Assembly: GCA_013288305.1 (NCBI GenBank)
Contig: JABDCD010000010.1
Location: 1-33,829 of the forward strand
Reading direction: 5' to 3'
DNA length: 33,829 bases
Source: Alphaproteobacteria bacterium
GTDB taxonomy: Bacteria; Pseudomonadota; Alphaproteobacteria; Rickettsiales; SXRF01
Shown piece by piece: positions 10,513-18,998 of the stretch. The position numbers and the translations under genes were made by a program. Every line of letters starts with the position of its first letter. The first letter of the stretch is position 1. Under the pieces are notes generated by a model. The model was not told the DNA's origin and ran no database searches. It was given only the letters and a program-made list of their open reading frames with translations.

Positions 10513-11244
10513 ATGTTCCGTCGCAAAGAAGAAAGCCTGTTCGATGCCCCCACCGAGTCCGCCTACGCGCCCAGCGCGCCCGCGGAAACGACCACCGCTA
10601 TCCAACCGCCGGCCGCGCCCGCTGCAAACAGCGGCGCAGGCAGCACCTCCGGCTCGTCGTCGGCATCAGGAAGCGCGTCATCGTCCAGCGGCGGGGTTTC
10701 CCGTCCCCTGCCGGATTCGCGTCCGTCCCAGTCCGGTACTGCCTTCCGCCCGAATGCCTCGTCCATCGGGGCAGATATGTCGCGCAACCGGATGCCGGAA
10801 GCCAAGACGACCACGGTCACCTCGTCCAATGCCCTGATTGACAAAAGCAACAAGTCCGGCCGCCGCGTGCTCACCGTCGGCAACGATATTTTGCTCAAAG
10901 GCGAAATCGCCACCTGCGACCGCCTGGTCATCGAGGGTAAAGTCGATGCGACGCTCAACGACGTCCATACGGTGGAAATCGCCGAAACCGGGTCGTTCAA
11001 AGGCTCGGCGCAGATCGAAGATGCCGAAATCAGCGGCCTGTTCGAAGGCGACCTCATCGTGCGCAACCGCCTGGTGATTTACTCCACCGGCAAAGTGCGC
11101 GGCAAGATTACCTACGGGGAAATCGAGATCGAGCGCGGCGGCGAACTGACCGGCGAAATCAAAACCGTCACCAACTCCGGCCAGTCGAGCAATTCCCGCC
11201 CGACGACGCGCCCGGCCATGAAGGATGACAAGGTGGCCGCCTAG
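10513..11244 (+). CDS. Bactofilin family cytoskeletal protein
   Basis: The ATG at 10513 is chosen because AGGAG lies 8 bases upstream; a longer frame from 10492 would begin inside the palindromic element. The 243-residue protein has a disordered N-terminal tail rich in Ala, Pro, Ser and Gly up to about residue 115. Then comes a bactofilin (DUF583) core with short beta-helix turns (VGNDILLKGEIATCDRLVIE, VEIAETGSFKGSAQIEDAEI, GLFEGDLIVRNRLVIYSTG), and finally a short polar tail. Bactofilins polymerise without nucleotide on the inner membrane and take part in cell shape, stalk or polar localisation and peptidoglycan enzyme positioning. The N-terminal tail is longer than in many bactofilins. It is preceded by its own candidate promoter and convergent with rnhA. 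Confidence 0.92.
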   Translation: MFRRKEESLFDAPTESAYAPSAPAETTTAIQPPAAPAANSGAGSTSGSSSASGSASSSSGGVSRPLPDSRPSQSGTAFRPNASSIGADMSRNRMPEAKTTTVTSSNALIDKSNKSGRRVLTVGNDILLKGEIATCDRLVIEGKVDATLNDVHTVEIAETGSFKGSAQIEDAEISGLFEGDLIVRNRLVIYSTGKVRGKITYGEIEIERGGELTGEIKTVTNSGQSSNSRPTTRPAMKDDKVAA

Positions 11245-11291
11245 CGGCCATCCCGTGGAGGCTGTGCCCCTTCAGGCACCGAGCACGGGAT
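11234..11291. terminator. Inverted repeats between convergent bactofilin and rnhA genes, possible bidirectional terminator
   Basis: TGGCCGC and GCGGCCA (11234-11240, 11244-11250) surround the bactofilin stop codon. A second stem pairs ATCCCGTG (11250-11257) with CACGGGAT (11284-11291) and encloses GTGCC/GGCAC. There is no clear T-run on either side, so termination is inferred mainly from the convergent context. Confidence 0.35.
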
Positions 11292-11305
11292 CTCGTTCAA
11301 CTTGT

Positions 11306-11740
11306 TCAGAATGCCTTAAGCGCGTTTCGCGCCAGCATATCCGCGCGTTCATTATATTCATGCCCATCGTGCCCGCGCACCCAGTGCCACTTTACGTCGT
11401 GACCGACGGCGGCTTCTTCCAGCCGTTGCCATAAATCGGCGTTCTTGACCGGCTTTTTATCCGCCGTCCGCCAACCCCTGGCTTTCCAGCCCGGCAGCCA
11501 TTCGGTGATGCCCTTCTGCACATAGGTGCTGTCGGTAGTTAAATCGACGCGGCAGGAACCTTTCAACGCCTCCAGCCCGGCGATGGCCGCCATCATCTCC
11601 ATGCGGTTGTTGGTAGTGTGATCCTCGGCGCCGGTCAGTTCCTTTTCCACCTTGCCATGCACCAATATCGCCGCCCAGCCGCCCGGTCCCGGATTGCCGG
11701 AACAGGCGCCATCGGTGTAGATGTGTACGTGTTTTTTCAT
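11306..11740 (-). CDS. rnhA: Ribonuclease HI
   Basis: This 144-residue enzyme cleaves RNA in RNA-DNA hybrids, for example R-loops and primers. With the start at the ATG at 11740 all catalytic residues fall at the E. coli numbers: D10 ([11 protein letters not shown]), E48 (NNRMEMM), D70 (TTDSTYV), H124 (VRGHDGH) and D134 (NERADMLA). The longer TTG start at 11755 would overlap the thrB stop and add five residues, so I prefer the ATG. It begins 4 bases after the thrB stop and ends the minus-strand gene run that starts at ftsE. It is convergent with the bactofilin gene. Confidence 0.95.
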   Translation of the reverse strand: MKKHVHIYTDGACSGNPGPGGWAAILVHGKVEKELTGAEDHTTNNRMEMMAAIAGLEALKGSCRVDLTTDSTYVQKGITEWLPGWKARGWRTADKKPVKNADLWQRLEEAAVGHDVKWHWVRGHDGHEYNERADMLARNALKAF

Positions 11741-11744
11741 TTCG

Positions 11745-12710
11745 TCACTCGCCAATTGTTCCCTGGCTTTGATGGAACTGCAACTTCGCTACATACTCCA
11801 TCGGGTCTTTGGGCGTGACCAGCGCGCCGGGGGAGCGGTTAAGCCAGTCATGCGCGCGCGTAACCAGAAAGCGTAGCGCCGCGCCGCGCACCAACACGGG
11901 AAATGCCGCCTCTTCTTCCGGCGTGAACGGACGCAGGTCGGTATAGCTGTGCATCAGGGCCTCAGCGCGCTCCGGGACGAAGCGATGCTTGTCGTCGAAA
12001 CACCAGGCATTCACACAAATCGCCAAGTCATAGGCCCAGGCGTCATGACAGGCGAAATAAAAATCGATGACGCCGGAAAGCACCGGCGGCTTTCCGAAGG
12101 GTTTATGGAAAAACACATTATCGGGAAATAAATCGGCATGAATGGGACCGGAGGGTAAGCCTTGCGGCCAATGCTCGCTCAGAAAATTAAATTCCTCGTT
12201 GATCAACGTTCGCAAGCCCGGCTCTATTTCATCCACGCGGTCAATAATCTTATCGATAATCGCCTCCCAGCCCTTGACCGATAAAGCATTGTCGCGGGAA
12301 TGGGGGAAATCCATGCCGGTGAGGTGCATGTCCGCCGCCAGCTTGCCCAGTTGCAGCATATGCTCAAGGGCGATTTTTTCGACGCCCGCGCCTTCGAGAA
12401 AACTCACCATCAGTGCCGGTTTTTCCTTAAGCGCCGCCAGCGTCCGCCCATCGCGCATTTTTATCGGCTGCGGGCAATGGATCCCGCGCACGTGCCACCA
12501 TTCCATCAGGGTGGTGAAATAGGGAAGGTCTTCGATCTTGACGCGTTTTTCGAAGAGGGTGAGGATGTATTTGTGGCGGGTAGTGGTGATAAGATAATTC
12601 GTATTCTCAATCCCCTCGGCAATGCCTTGGAAAGACACCAATTCGCCAACGTCGTATTGAGCGAGGAAGGATTCGATGTCCTGCTGGCTAAGGGGGGTGT
12701 AAACGGCCAT
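11745..12710 (-). CDS. thrB: Homoserine kinase, aminoglycoside-phosphotransferase-like type
   Basis: This 321-residue protein phosphorylates homoserine in threonine synthesis. It is the proteobacterial ThrB type built on the choline/aminoglycoside kinase fold rather than the GHMP type. Seen: the N-terminal lobe [28 protein letters not shown] (first part with the nucleotide-binding Lys region), the Brenner-type catalytic motif [14 protein letters not shown] near residue 190, and the Mg-binding [11 protein letters not shown]. Length is normal for the family. It lies upstream of rnhA with 4 bases between, a pairing known in other alphaproteobacteria, and follows the 110-residue secreted protein by 20 bases. 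Confidence 0.92.
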   Translation of the reverse strand: MAVYTPLSQQDIESFLAQYDVGELVSFQGIAEGIENTNYLITTTRHKYILTLFEKRVKIEDLPYFTTLMEWWHVRGIHCPQPIKMRDGRTLAALKEKPALMVSFLEGAGVEKIALEHMLQLGKLAADMHLTGMDFPHSRDNALSVKGWEAIIDKIIDRVDEIEPGLRTLINEEFNFLSEHWPQGLPSGPIHADLFPDNVFFHKPFGKPPVLSGVIDFYFACHDAWAYDLAICVNAWCFDDKHRFVPERAEALMHSYTDLRPFTPEEEAAFPVLVRGAALRFLVTRAHDWLNRSPGALVTPKDPMEYVAKLQFHQSQGTIGE

Positions 12711-12730
12711 TTATATGCTGCGGGATAATG

Positions 12731-13063
12731 TCATTTAACAGTCACGGCTTCCCATTCGCACAGTTTATTGACGCAATGAACCACGTAATCAGGCGGCTCC
12801 TTTTTAGGGGGAACAATTATGCAATTCATCGCCGCATCCGATCGGCTGATAATACTGCTGATGTTTTCTTTTGAAGCGTTATTCACCGGCAGATTGCCGA
12901 TACACCCTTCAACCGTCATATAGCTGCAATCCTCATCCAGATGACAGCCGCGATATTCAGCCTTCAATGCGCTGGCATCATGTTCTGATTCAAACACCGA
13001 ATCGTCCGCAACCGCTGACAGCCCAAAAGAACATAACGCCAGAAAAATAATAGCGCGATACAT
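12731..13063 (-). CDS. Small secreted protein with six cysteines
   Basis: I do not recognise a family. The 110 residues start with a signal peptide (MYRAIIFLALCSFGLSAVADD; likely cleavage after the AVA near residue 19). The mature part has cysteines at 40, 46, 54, 81, 97 and 102, with a C-X5-C spacing over HLDEDC that is common in small periplasmic proteins. Six cysteines suggest three disulfides after export. It starts 5 bases after the sdhB stop and is followed by thrB, so it probably rides on the same transcript, but no role in succinate oxidation or threonine synthesis can be read. Confidence 0.7.
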   Translation of the reverse strand: MYRAIIFLALCSFGLSAVADDSVFESEHDASALKAEYRGCHLDEDCSYMTVEGCIGNLPVNNASKENISSIISRSDAAMNCIIVPPKKEPPDYVVHCVNKLCEWEAVTVK

Positions 13064-13068
13064 AGAAT

Positions 13069-13869
13069 CTATACCACCCTCTCCACCATCAGTTTCTTAA
13101 TCTCCGCAATCGCCTTGGCCGGATTCAGGCCCTTGGGGCAGGTTTTGGCGCAGTTCATGATGGTGTGGCAGCGATAGAGGCGGAAAGGGTCTTCGAGATT
13201 ATCGAGGCGTTCGCCGGTGAATTCGTCGCGGCTGTCGATAATCCAGCGGTAGGCCTGCAGCAGGATGGCCGGGCCGAGGAAGCGCTCGGAATTCCACCAG
13301 TAACTCGGGCACGACGTCGAGCAGCAGGCGCAGAGGATGCATTCGTACAAGCCATCGAGTTTCGCTCGATCTTCCGGCGATTGCAGGCGCTCACGGCTGC
13401 CGGGCGCGGGCGTCGCCGTTTGCAGCCAGGGCTGGATGGATTCATACTGCGCGTAAAAATGCGTCATATCAGGTACGAGGTCTTTGATGACGCTCATGTG
13501 CGGCAGCGGATAAATATTGACCTCGCCCTGCACGTCGGCGATGGGCTTGGTGCAGGCCAGCGTATTCGTCCCGTCGATGTTCATGGCGCAGGAGCCGCAG
13601 ATGCCCTCGCGGCAGGAGCGGCGGAAGGTCAGCGTTGAATCCACCTCGTCTTTGATTTTGATCAGCGCGTCGAGCACCATCGGCGCCATCGCATCGAGAT
13701 CGAGCTCATAACGGTCGAGCCGCGGGTTTTTCGCTTTGCCGTCCGCGTCCACATCGTCCGGGTCCCAGCGATAAATATTGAACACCTTGACGCGCTTCGC
13801 CTTCTCGGGTGCTTTGAAATTTTTGCCCTTGCCGACTTTGGAATTGGGAGGAAGACGAAGTTCTGCCAT
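13069..13869 (-). CDS. sdhB: Succinate dehydrogenase iron-sulfur subunit
   Basis: SdhB carries electrons from the SdhA flavin to the membrane quinone site in complex II. The 266-residue protein has the [2Fe-2S] ligands C86, C91, C94 and C106 in [12 protein letters not shown] ... LAC, then the [4Fe-4S] and [3Fe-4S] ligands in [13 protein letters not shown] (from 176) and [18 protein letters not shown] (from 233). Length and order are normal. It starts only 2 bases after the stop of a response-regulator gene that separates it from sdhA; its ribosome binding site (TTAGGA) lies inside the end of that gene. Confidence 0.97.
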   Translation of the reverse strand: MAELRLPPNSKVGKGKNFKAPEKAKRVKVFNIYRWDPDDVDADGKAKNPRLDRYELDLDAMAPMVLDALIKIKDEVDSTLTFRRSCREGICGSCAMNIDGTNTLACTKPIADVQGEVNIYPLPHMSVIKDLVPDMTHFYAQYESIQPWLQTATPAPGSRERLQSPEDRAKLDGLYECILCACCSTSCPSYWWNSERFLGPAILLQAYRWIIDSRDEFTGERLDNLEDPFRLYRCHTIMNCAKTCPKGLNPAKAIAEIKKLMVERVV

Positions 13870-13871
13870 AA

Positions 13872-14372
13872 TTATAATCCTAAATTACCTGGCGTTGATT
13901 GAGCCTGTGGTTTTCGTGCTACAAATTCTTGCATCGTTCGTGGCCCGCTTTGTTCTTTCTTGGAAAGATTATGGAGGGTAACAGCTAATTTAACCGCGCC
14001 TTTAAGCCCATCTTTGCTGAAGGGTTTGTTTTGGAATGCACAATAACGCACATCTACTTCCATTTGAGCCGCCATATCCTTTATATTCTTCACCGGTGTC
14101 GCGGTAACAAACGCCGTAGGAAGATTATATTTTTCATCAAAAAGAGCCTTTAAAAACTCTAGGCCGTTCATAAGCGGCATCTCGAAATCGGTCATCACAA
14201 TCACCTCGCACCCACCTGCAATCTTATCCTTAAGTTCCCGAATCGCTGCAAGCGCCTCCTGGCCACTCGCATAAGAACGGACATCATAATCATTGCCCAA
14301 AATTCCTTCTACGCGCTCCCAGTTTACCGGGTCGTCATCGACATTGATAATAATGGTTTTCAACTCGGACAT
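13872..14372 (-). CDS. Single-domain response regulator between sdhA and sdhB
   Basis: The 166 residues are a CheY-like receiver: acidic pair at 12-13 (NVDDDP), phospho-acceptor D62 in [13 protein letters not shown]90 in FVTAT and K116 in NKPF. After about residue 130 only a short polar tail follows, with no DNA-binding or enzymatic output domain. Such stand-alone receivers act by protein contact or as phosphate sinks; the partner kinase is not in the window. The gene start lies 9 bases after sdhA, and its Shine-Dalgarno sequence TAGGA begins on the sdhA stop codon. It ends 2 bases before sdhB, so it is transcribed with sdh. Base composition looks lower in GC than sdhA and sdhB, in line with later insertion. 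Confidence 0.88.
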   Translation of the reverse strand: MSELKTIIINVDDDPVNWERVEGILGNDYDVRSYASGQEALAAIRELKDKIAGGCEVIVMTDFEMPLMNGLEFLKALFDEKYNLPTAFVTATPVKNIKDMAAQMEVDVRYCAFQNKPFSKDGLKGAVKLAVTLHNLSKKEQSGPRTMQEFVARKPQAQSTPGNLGL

Positions 14373-14381
14373 AATTTTTTC

Positions 14382-16208
14382 CTAATACACCCTCGCCTTC
14401 GGCGGAATGGGCTGCACTTCGTTGGATAGCGTATTGAGATGCACCGGCCGGTAGTCGATGAAGGTTTCGCCCTTATCATCGAGCCAGGCCAGGGTGTGTT
14501 TCATCCAGTTTTTATCGTCGCGGTCGGGGAAATCCTCGCGGGCGTGGGCGCCGCGGCTTTCCTTGCGGTTGAGGGCGCTGTTGATGGTGAGCAGTGCCTG
14601 CGAGCGCAGGTTGTCGAGCTCCAGCGCCTCGACGAGATCGCTGTTCCAGATAAGCGAACGGTCGGAAAGCTGAAGCTGGTCGTAGCTTTTCCATATCTCG
14701 GCCATGTGCGACGCGCCTTCGGAAAGCACCTTGTCTTCGCGGAACACGGCGGCATGGTTCTGCATACAGCGCTGCATATTTTTGCGGATTTCGGAGGTTT
14801 TAAGCGAACCATTGGCCTGACGGATGGCATCGAAACGCGCCAACGCAGCATCGGCGGAAACCACCGGCTTGTGGGGCATTCCGGGCTTGACAATTTCGGC
14901 GGCGCGCTGGGCGGCGGCGCGTCCGAACACAACTAAATCCAATAATGAATTGGAGCCTAAACGGTTGGCGCCATGCACCGATACGCAGGCCGCCTCGCCG
15001 ATGGCCATGAGGCCGGGGACGATCACCTCATCCTGCGAGGCGCGAAGCGACTGCGCAGGATCCTGTGCTCTCGCCTTTGGCGAACCACAGGATTTAATAA
15101 CCTCTCCATAATAATTCGTCGGAATCCCACCCATATTATAATGCACGGTCGGCAGAATCGGGATGGGTTGCTTGGTCACATCGACGCCCGCGAAAATCTT
15201 GGCGGTTTCGGAGATGCCGGGCAGACGCGCGTGCAGCACTTCCGGGTCAAGATGATCGAGATGCAGGAAAATATGATCTTTATTAGGGCCAACGCCCCTG
15301 CCCTCGCGGATTTCCACCGTAATGGCGCGACTGACCACGTCGCGCGAGGCCAAATCCTTGGCGTGCGGCGCATAGCGCTCCATGAAGCGCTCGCCCTCGG
15401 AATTGACGAGATAGCCGCCTTCGCCGCGCGCGCCCTCGGTGATGAGGCAGCCGGCGCCGTAAATGCCGGTCGGGTGGAACTGCACGAATTCCATGTCCTG
15501 CAGCGGCAACCCGGCGCGCACGACCATGCCGTTGCCGTCGCCGGTACAGGTATGCGCGCTGGTGCAGGAGAAATAAGCGCGGCCATAGCCGCCGGTGGCG
15601 AGGACGACCATATGCGCGTTGAAGCGGTGGATGGTGCCGTCGTCGAGGTTCCATGCCATCACGCCGCGGCAGGCCCCCTCCTCGTCCATCAATAAATCGA
15701 TGGCGAAATATTCGATGAAGAATTGCGCGTTGTGGCGCAGCGCCTGGGTGTAGAGTGTGTGCAGGATGGCGTGGCCGGTGCGGTCGGCGGCGGCGCAGGT
15801 GCGCTGGGCGGTTCCTTTGCCGAATTCGGTGGTCATGCCGCCGAACGGACGCTGATAAATTTTTCCCTCCGGTGTGCGCGAGAACGGCACACCCTGATGC
15901 TCCAGCTCGATCACTGCATCCATCGCGTTCTTGCACATATATTCGATGGCGTCCTGATCGCCCAGCCAGTCGCCGCCCTTGACGGTGTCGTACATATGCC
16001 AGCGCCAGTCATCCGCGCCCATATTCCCCAGCGCCGCTGAAATCCCGCCCTGCGCCGCCACCGTATGTGAGCGCGTCGGGAAAACTTTGGTGACGCACGC
16101 CGTATTCAACCCCGCCGCCGCCATGCCGAATGTTGCACGCAGACCAGCGCCACCGGCGCCTACGACCACCACATCATGATAATGATCTATTATGGGGTAG
16201 GCGGTCAT
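14382..16208 (-). CDS. sdhA: Succinate dehydrogenase flavoprotein subunit
   Basis: SdhA oxidises succinate to fumarate and holds covalent FAD. Seen in 608 residues: the Rossmann motif [18 protein letters not shown] (from 13), the FAD-attachment histidine H48 in [11 protein letters not shown], the active-site region [20 protein letters not shown], and [18 protein letters not shown] with catalytic-type Arg416. Residues 371-393 are encoded by a palindromic element that also occurs in thiC and yields [13 protein letters not shown]; it lies in the loop just before [14 protein letters not shown] and does not remove a conserved residue. The ATG abuts the sdhD stop codon (TAAATG). Confidence 0.97.
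   Translation of the reverse strand: MTAYPIIDHYHDVVVVGAGGAGLRATFGMAAAGLNTACVTKVFPTRSHTVAAQGGISAALGNMGADDWRWHMYDTVKGGDWLGDQDAIEYMCKNAMDAVIELEHQGVPFSRTPEGKIYQRPFGGMTTEFGKGTAQRTCAAADRTGHAILHTLYTQALRHNAQFFIEYFAIDLLMDEEGACRGVMAWNLDDGTIHRFNAHMVVLATGGYGRAYFSCTSAHTCTGDGNGMVVRAGLPLQDMEFVQFHPTGIYGAGCLITEGARGEGGYLVNSEGERFMERYAPHAKDLASRDVVSRAITVEIREGRGVGPNKDHIFLHLDHLDPEVLHARLPGISETAKIFAGVDVTKQPIPILPTVHYNMGGIPTNYYGEVIKSCGSPKARAQDPAQSLRASQDEVIVPGLMAIGEAACVSVHGANRLGSNSLLDLVVFGRAAAQRAAEIVKPGMPHKPVVSADAALARFDAIRQANGSLKTSEIRKNMQRCMQNHAAVFREDKVLSEGASHMAEIWKSYDQLQLSDRSLIWNSDLVEALELDNLRSQALLTINSALNRKESRGAHAREDFPDRDDKNWMKHTLAWLDDKGETFIDYRPVHLNTLSNEVQPIPPKARVY
15030..15096 (+). repeat. Palindromic element, copy 2 (in frame inside sdhA)
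   Basis: Bases 15030-15069 are identical to 7695-7734 in thiC. The element continues with a different hairpin-2 loop and closes with CCACAGGATTTA, as the thiC copy does. It is in the same orientation and the same codon phase relative to the host gene as in thiC, so both proteins gain [13 protein letters not shown]. Confidence 0.9.
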
Positions 16209-16619
16209 TTACATCCCCGCTCCAACATCGAGGAAATGTAATTTCAGAACTGCCAATATGCAAATCGCCGCAAAGCCGAAACAAACAAATGTATTCGCCA
16301 GCAACAGCGTATATTTCTTCACCGGCCCATGCACGTAATCCTCGATGACCACCTGCACGCCCAGCTTGGCATGGATGAACATGGCAATAATCAGCATGGC
16401 CATCAAAATCGTATGCAGCGGTGAGGCGAACCATTCGGCGACGTGAATGACGTTCGACGATAGCAGCGCCGTAATCAGCGACGACATGAACCACAGCGAT
16501 AGTGGAATCAGCGCCAGCGCGGTAATACGTTGCAGCCACCAGTGACCGACGGCATGACGCGACGCGCCGAGGCCTTTGACCTTGCCGAGTTCGCTGCGAA
16601 GATGTGAGGAAGATATCAT
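16209..16619 (-). CDS. sdhD: Succinate dehydrogenase membrane anchor subunit
   Basis: This 136-residue membrane protein with SdhC anchors complex II and binds heme b and quinone. It has three hydrophobic segments (about 33-54, 66-90 and 103-127). The heme-ligand His is H83 in FIHAKLGVQVVIEDYVH, and Tyr95 in the same stretch corresponds to the quinone-site Tyr of SdhD. The N-terminal HAVGHWWLQRITALALIPLS is typical of alphaproteobacterial SdhD. It starts one base after the sdhC stop (TAATATG) and is followed directly by sdhA. Confidence 0.93.
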   Translation of the reverse strand: MISSSHLRSELGKVKGLGASRHAVGHWWLQRITALALIPLSLWFMSSLITALLSSNVIHVAEWFASPLHTILMAMLIIAMFIHAKLGVQVVIEDYVHGPVKKYTLLLANTFVCFGFAAICILAVLKLHFLDVGAGM

Positions 16620-16620
16620 A

Positions 16621-17010
16621 TTACCCCGCCAGTGAATACACCAAACCCCACGTCGCTGCCGTCATCAGCGCCGTAAACGCGATGACGGCCCAGCCGGAGC
16701 GGTTCATGACCGGCAGGGCGAATCCCATGCCGATGTCCCAGAATAAATGCCGGATGCCGTTGCCCAGATGAAAATAAAAAGCCAGCGTCCAGCCGAGCAG
16801 ACACAACTCGCCGATGGGCGATGCCATGCCGTTATGCAGCGTCGCATAGGATACCGGGGCATAGGCTGCCGCCCACAGCCACGCCACCATTAGCCCCGTG
16901 CCCGCCACCAAAGCCAGTCCGGTCAGGCGGTGCAGAATGGACAGCACCGTCGAAATCTGCGGCCGGTAGATGGAAAGATGGGGCGAGAGAGGGCGGTTAT
17001 CGTTGGGCAT
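16621..17010 (-). CDS. sdhC: Succinate dehydrogenase cytochrome b556 subunit
   Basis: This 129-residue membrane subunit opens with RPLSPHLSIYRPQISTVLSI, the family's N-terminal signature, followed by HRLTG with quinone-site Ser24 and Arg28. Three membrane spans follow; the heme-ligand region is FHLGNGIRHLFWD, with H81 at the position of E. coli His84. The ATG at 17010 has AAGGA about 7 bases upstream. It is 43 bases downstream of ftsE, so either ftsE transcription reads through or a promoter lies in this short gap, where AT-rich sequence is present but no clear -35/-10 pair was found. Confidence 0.95.
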   Translation of the reverse strand: MPNDNRPLSPHLSIYRPQISTVLSILHRLTGLALVAGTGLMVAWLWAAAYAPVSYATLHNGMASPIGELCLLGWTLAFYFHLGNGIRHLFWDIGMGFALPVMNRSGWAVIAFTALMTAATWGLVYSLAG

Positions 17011-17053
17011 ATCAATTCCTTATAACGAACTCATGCTAATAATCCATAGGAAT

Positions 17054-17716
17054 CTATCGGAGAAGCCGTCCGTCCTTCAACCTTAATACCTGATAATCGA
17101 ACAGCGAAATCAGGTGCTCGTCATGCGTGGCGATCAGCACGGTCGTGCCGGTGCGGTTCAGCGCCTCGAACAAGTACATGAAGCGCAGGGACAGTTCCGA
17201 GTCGAGATTGCCGGTCGGCTCGTCGGCCAGTAATAAATCGGGCTTGGTGATGACGGCGCGGGCGATGGCGGCGCGCTGCTTTTGCCCGCCGGAGAGAACG
17301 GGCGGGCGCGAATCATGGTGCTCGGTGAGGCCGACCCAGCCCAGCAATTCCTTCACCTTGGCCTCGATGCCCGGCGGCGCTTCCCCGGCAACTTTCAGCG
17401 GCAGCGCCACATTCTCAGCGATGGTCAGGTGATCGAGCAGGCGGTAATCCTGCAATACGATACCAATGCGCCGGCGCAGGCGCGGCAATTGCTCGCGCGG
17501 CAACCAAGTGGTGTCTTCGCCGAACATGCGGATACGGCCTTTCGACGCGCGGTAGTGCAGCGACAGCAGCGACAGCAGCGTGCTCTTTCCCGCCCCGCTG
17601 GGGCCGGCGACGAAATGGAACGAGCCGCGCTTCAGCTGCAGCGAGACATCTTTCAATATCTCCTGCCCCGGCAGGTATTCCATGGCGACGTTTTCGAGGG
17701 TAATCATTCCGGTCAT
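17054..17716 (-). CDS. ftsE: Cell division ATP-binding protein FtsE
   Basis: FtsE is the ATPase of the FtsEX complex, which activates peptidoglycan hydrolases at the division site. The 220 residues contain Walker A (GPSGAGKST), Q-loop ([10 protein letters not shown]), signature [14 protein letters not shown], Walker [13 protein letters not shown] and the switch His in IATHDEH. The early sequence [24 protein letters not shown] is FtsE-like rather than LolD-like. FtsX would be expected immediately downstream, but sdhC follows instead. The start is uncertain between the ATGs at 17716 and 17707; the former touches a 7-nt repeat array upstream. Confidence 0.88.
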   Translation of the reverse strand: MTGMITLENVAMEYLPGQEILKDVSLQLKRGSFHFVAGPSGAGKSTLLSLLSLHYRASKGRIRMFGEDTTWLPREQLPRLRRRIGIVLQDYRLLDHLTIAENVALPLKVAGEAPPGIEAKVKELLGWVGLTEHHDSRPPVLSGGQKQRAAIARAVITKPDLLLADEPTGNLDSELSLRFMYLFEALNRTGTTVLIATHDEHLISLFDYQVLRLKDGRLLR

Positions 17717-17751
17717 CAGTTGTCGGTTGCCAGTTATCAGTTGTCAGGTAT
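17717..17751 (+). repeat. 7-nt iterated array upstream of ftsE
   Basis: Five consecutive 7-base units run CAGTTGT, CGGTTGC, CAGTTAT, CAGTTGT and CAGGTAT. The array lies directly against the ftsE start in the 77-base divergent gap between ftsE and the zinc-ribbon gene, so any ftsE promoter or ribosome binding site must include or replace it. Confidence 0.7.
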
Positions 17752-17793
17752 GCTATATCGTGTGCTCAACTGCAACCACATTGGAATAGCCAA

Positions 17794-18444
17794 ATGATCC
17801 TGCAATGCACAGAGTGCCAGGCGCGTTATGTGGTGCCCGATACGGCCATCGGCGCCGAGGGGCGCACGGTGCGCTGCGCCAAGTGCGGGCATAGCTGGTT
17901 CCAGGCCGCAGCCCAAGGCGCCGCGGCGCAGCCCCTGCCGGAGCTCGACAAGGTCCTGGGCGAGATCAACGCCAAGCCGAAGCCGATGGCGCCGGGTTCC
18001 AACCTGCCCGTCATCCGCCGCGCCGTAACGCCGCTGGGCCTTAGGCTATCAGCAGTGGCGGCGGCCGCCATCGCCGCTTCCCTGATTATACTGGCGGCGT
18101 GGCCGGCGTGGCTCGGGCTGCCGTCCAGCACGGGGCTGGCGCTTACAGACGTCGGCACCGTCAAGGTGACGATCGATAACCGCCTCGTCTATGAAATCAA
18201 CGGCAAAATTTCCAACACGTCGCAAACCGCCAGGGCCGTGCCTACCTTACGCATCACGCTGATGGGGGAAAGCGGCACGGCGCTGCAATATTGGGATTTC
18301 GCCGGTAACGGTAAAATGCTCGAGCCGGGCAAGGACATCCCGTTTACCACCGGCAACCTGGACGTGCATGGCGATAAGGGCGCGCGCTTCGTCCTCGACC
18401 TGGGCAGCCCGCTTGAACTGGCCCTGCGGCGGAAACCAGAATGA
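17794..18444 (+). CDS. MJ0042-type zinc-ribbon membrane protein
   Basis: This 216-residue protein begins with a zinc ribbon, [19 protein letters not shown], with ligands C5, C8, C28 and C31 ([10 protein letters not shown]). A Pro/Ala-rich linker and one membrane span (about 84-108) follow, then a ~100-residue DUF3426-like domain ([32 protein letters not shown]) probably in the periplasm. Proteins of this plan lie beside ftsE in many alphaproteobacteria; their function is not established. The stop overlaps the hpt start (ATGA), giving a two-gene unit divergent from ftsE. Confidence 0.85.
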   Translation: MILQCTECQARYVVPDTAIGAEGRTVRCAKCGHSWFQAAAQGAAAQPLPELDKVLGEINAKPKPMAPGSNLPVIRRAVTPLGLRLSAVAAAAIAASLIILAAWPAWLGLPSSTGLALTDVGTVKVTIDNRLVYEINGKISNTSQTARAVPTLRITLMGESGTALQYWDFAGNGKMLEPGKDIPFTTGNLDVHGDKGARFVLDLGSPLELALRRKPE

Positions 18445-18998
18445 CAGCGGCAACCAGGCTGAGTAACGTCGAAATCCTGATCTCCGCCAGCGAGATCGCC
18501 AGGCGCGTCACCGCCCTGGCCGAAACTATCGTTACCAAACTGCCGCCCGACCTCATGATCGTCTCGCTGCTGCGCGGCAGTTTCGTCTTTACCGCCGATT
18601 TGATCCGCGCCCTGCATCTCGCCGGGGCCAAAAACGGCATCCGCCCGCAAATCGATTTCATGACGCTGGCCAGCTACGGCGCGCAGGCGACCTCCAGCGG
18701 CTCGGTGCAGATCGTGCGCGACTTGACGCAGAGCGTCGAAGGACGCCACGTGCTGATCGTCGACGATATTCTGGAGTCGGGGCGCACGCTGACCTTCGCC
18801 CGCGATTTGATAAAGCAGCGCGGCGCCGCCTCCATTAAAATCGCCGTGCTGCTTGAAAAACCGGGCAAGCGCAAGATGCCTATCGACGCCGATTTCGTCG
18901 GCTTCACCATTCCCGATAAATTTGCAGTAGGCTACGGGCTGGATTACGGGAATTATTATCGGGAATTGCCGTTTATCGGGGTGGTTGAGGTTAGCTAA
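18441..18998 (+). CDS. hpt: Hypoxanthine phosphoribosyltransferase
   Basis: This 185-residue purine-salvage enzyme transfers ribose 5-phosphate from PRPP to hypoxanthine or guanine. The PRPP-binding motif is [14 protein letters not shown] (around residues 103-116). The [19 protein letters not shown] and [10 protein letters not shown] segments are the family's PPi loop and flexible loop, and [15 protein letters not shown] is the C-terminal base-binding part. Length is normal. Translation is coupled to the zinc-ribbon gene by a 4-base overlap. It converges on lysA, and the two stop codons share the 8-base palindrome TTAGCTAA. Confidence 0.92.
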   Translation: MTAATRLSNVEILISASEIARRVTALAETIVTKLPPDLMIVSLLRGSFVFTADLIRALHLAGAKNGIRPQIDFMTLASYGAQATSSGSVQIVRDLTQSVEGRHVLIVDDILESGRTLTFARDLIKQRGAASIKIAVLLEKPGKRKMPIDADFVGFTIPDKFAVGYGLDYGNYYRELPFIGVVEVS

